A stretch of DNA of 64,000 bases from Azospirillaceae bacterium (GTDB lineage Bacteria > Pseudomonadota > Alphaproteobacteria > Azospirillales > Azospirillaceae): the NCBI GenBank assembly GCA_028283825.1, contig JAPWJW010000003.1, positions 1,534,001-1,598,000 on the forward strand, written 5' to 3'. Positions 63,626 to 64,000 of the stretch are shown piece after piece. Below the pieces are notes generated by a model that was not told the DNA's origin, ran no database searches, and saw only the letters and a list, made by a program, of their open reading frames with translations. How positions within the stretch are numbered: the stretch's first letter is position 1; each line of letters starts with the position of its first letter. The translations under genes and the position numbers were made by a program.

Positions 63626-64000
63626 TCACTTCTCGATCTTGAACACTTGGTAGGAGTGCGGCTGCACCGTGGCGGGGAAGTCGGTGCGGGCGGGGACGCC
63701 GTCGCGCTTCCACCGGTCGGCCTTGCCCGCGGCGTCCGGCGTGGCGGCCACCACCTCGCCCGTGGACAGGTTGCGCAAATGCACGCCCTGGCCCAGCAGC
63801 GACAGGTTCACCGACACCGGCTGGTCGCGGAAGGACTGCACGATGAAGGTGTCGTTGTCATAGGCAAACAGGCTGACATGGTCGGGGCCGTCGACCCGCA
63901 CCGGGAAGTCCCGCTGCAAATACTTCTTCACCTCGGTGATCAGGCCCTGGGGCAGGTTGTACAGGTCACCCAGATTATCCGGCATGGTCAGGACATACAG
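63626..64000 (-). CDS. C-terminal fragment of a probable secreted glycosidase or related protein
   Basis: The frame is open at the window end, so only about 124 C-terminal residues are visible. They look like a terminal beta-sandwich (DHVSLFAYDNDTFIVQSFRD; SVNLSLLGQGVHLRNLSTGE; FPATVQPHSYQVFKIEK). This resembles the C-terminal all-beta domain found at the end of various glycoside hydrolases, but I do not recognise the family, and without the N-terminus no activity can be named. Its position just upstream of the dinB and GH2 genes, on the same strand as both, fits a sugar-degradation group. Confidence 0.45.
   Translation of the reverse strand: MYVLTMPDNLGDLYNLPQGLITEVKKYLQRDFPVRVDGPDHVSLFAYDNDTFIVQSFRDQPVSVNLSLLGQGVHLRNLSTGEVVAATPDAAGKADRWKRDGVPARTDFPATVQPHSYQVFKIEK

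Overview
The window looks like a chromosomal segment of a high-GC alphaproteobacterium, most likely of the Azospirillum/Nitrospirillum group (Rhodospirillales). The evidence is gene content and order: a DUF4175 (TIGR02302-type) protein; an MJ0042 zinc-ribbon gene divergent from ftsX-ydcF-plsC; the rsmB-rpe-heparinase-purH run; a RegB/RegA redox pair; a class II (B12-dependent) ribonucleotide reductase; and rpmI-rplT-pheS-pheT. The species is inference. No tRNA, rRNA or CRISPR array was seen.

Layout. 0-9 kb: DUF4175 (cut by the window start), a membrane acyltransferase of different base composition, zinc-ribbon protein, ftsX (no ftsE beside it), ydcF-like, plsC-like, nrdJ. 9-19 kb: an rpoH-type sigma factor, a secreted class V aminotransferase, then a cell-surface signalling set (ECF sigma, FecR, STN-type TonB receptor) and a class III adenylate cyclase. 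19-26 kb: nuclease-fold protein, truncated globin, proline iminopeptidase, a complete IS110-family element, CPA-type antiporter, DUF488. 26-35 kb: rpmI, rplT, pheS, pheT (broken by one extra G), a chemoreceptor, lepA. 34.6-36.8 kb: an IS256-family element inserted in a small DUF1902 gene, next to a DUF7662-ParD fusion. 36.8-47.5 kb: HisKA_2 kinase, purH, heparinase-like, rpe, rsmB, an SDHAF4-like protein, regA, regB. 47.5-64 kb: small unknown genes, isochorismatase-like hydrolase with divergent TetR, flavin monooxygenase, glycine-zipper lipoprotein, second proline iminopeptidase, siderophore-type TonB receptor (frameshifted), alpha/beta hydrolase, second chemoreceptor, methyltransferase, GH2 glycosidase, dinB, and a C-terminal fragment at the end.

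The most interesting signal is between genes. A dispersed repeat of about 85-100 bp occurs about a dozen times, always intergenic and in both orientations. Each complete copy has two hairpins whose stems change from copy to copy with compensating changes on the other arm, while the loops stay almost fixed (ATCC-like in hairpin 1, GGTC in hairpin 2). A conserved CTTGGCT block follows hairpin 1. The IS110 element sits exactly inside this block in one copy. Its non-coding left end contains a 9-nt sequence complementary to the repeat across the insertion core, and an 8-nt copy of its own right end. These fall in the order and polarity expected of a bridge RNA (one target guide and one donor guide), so the transposon appears to be guided to this repeat family.

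Two genes (pheT and the second TonB receptor) carry single-base insertions in G or C runs. These may be sequencing errors; pheT is normally essential.
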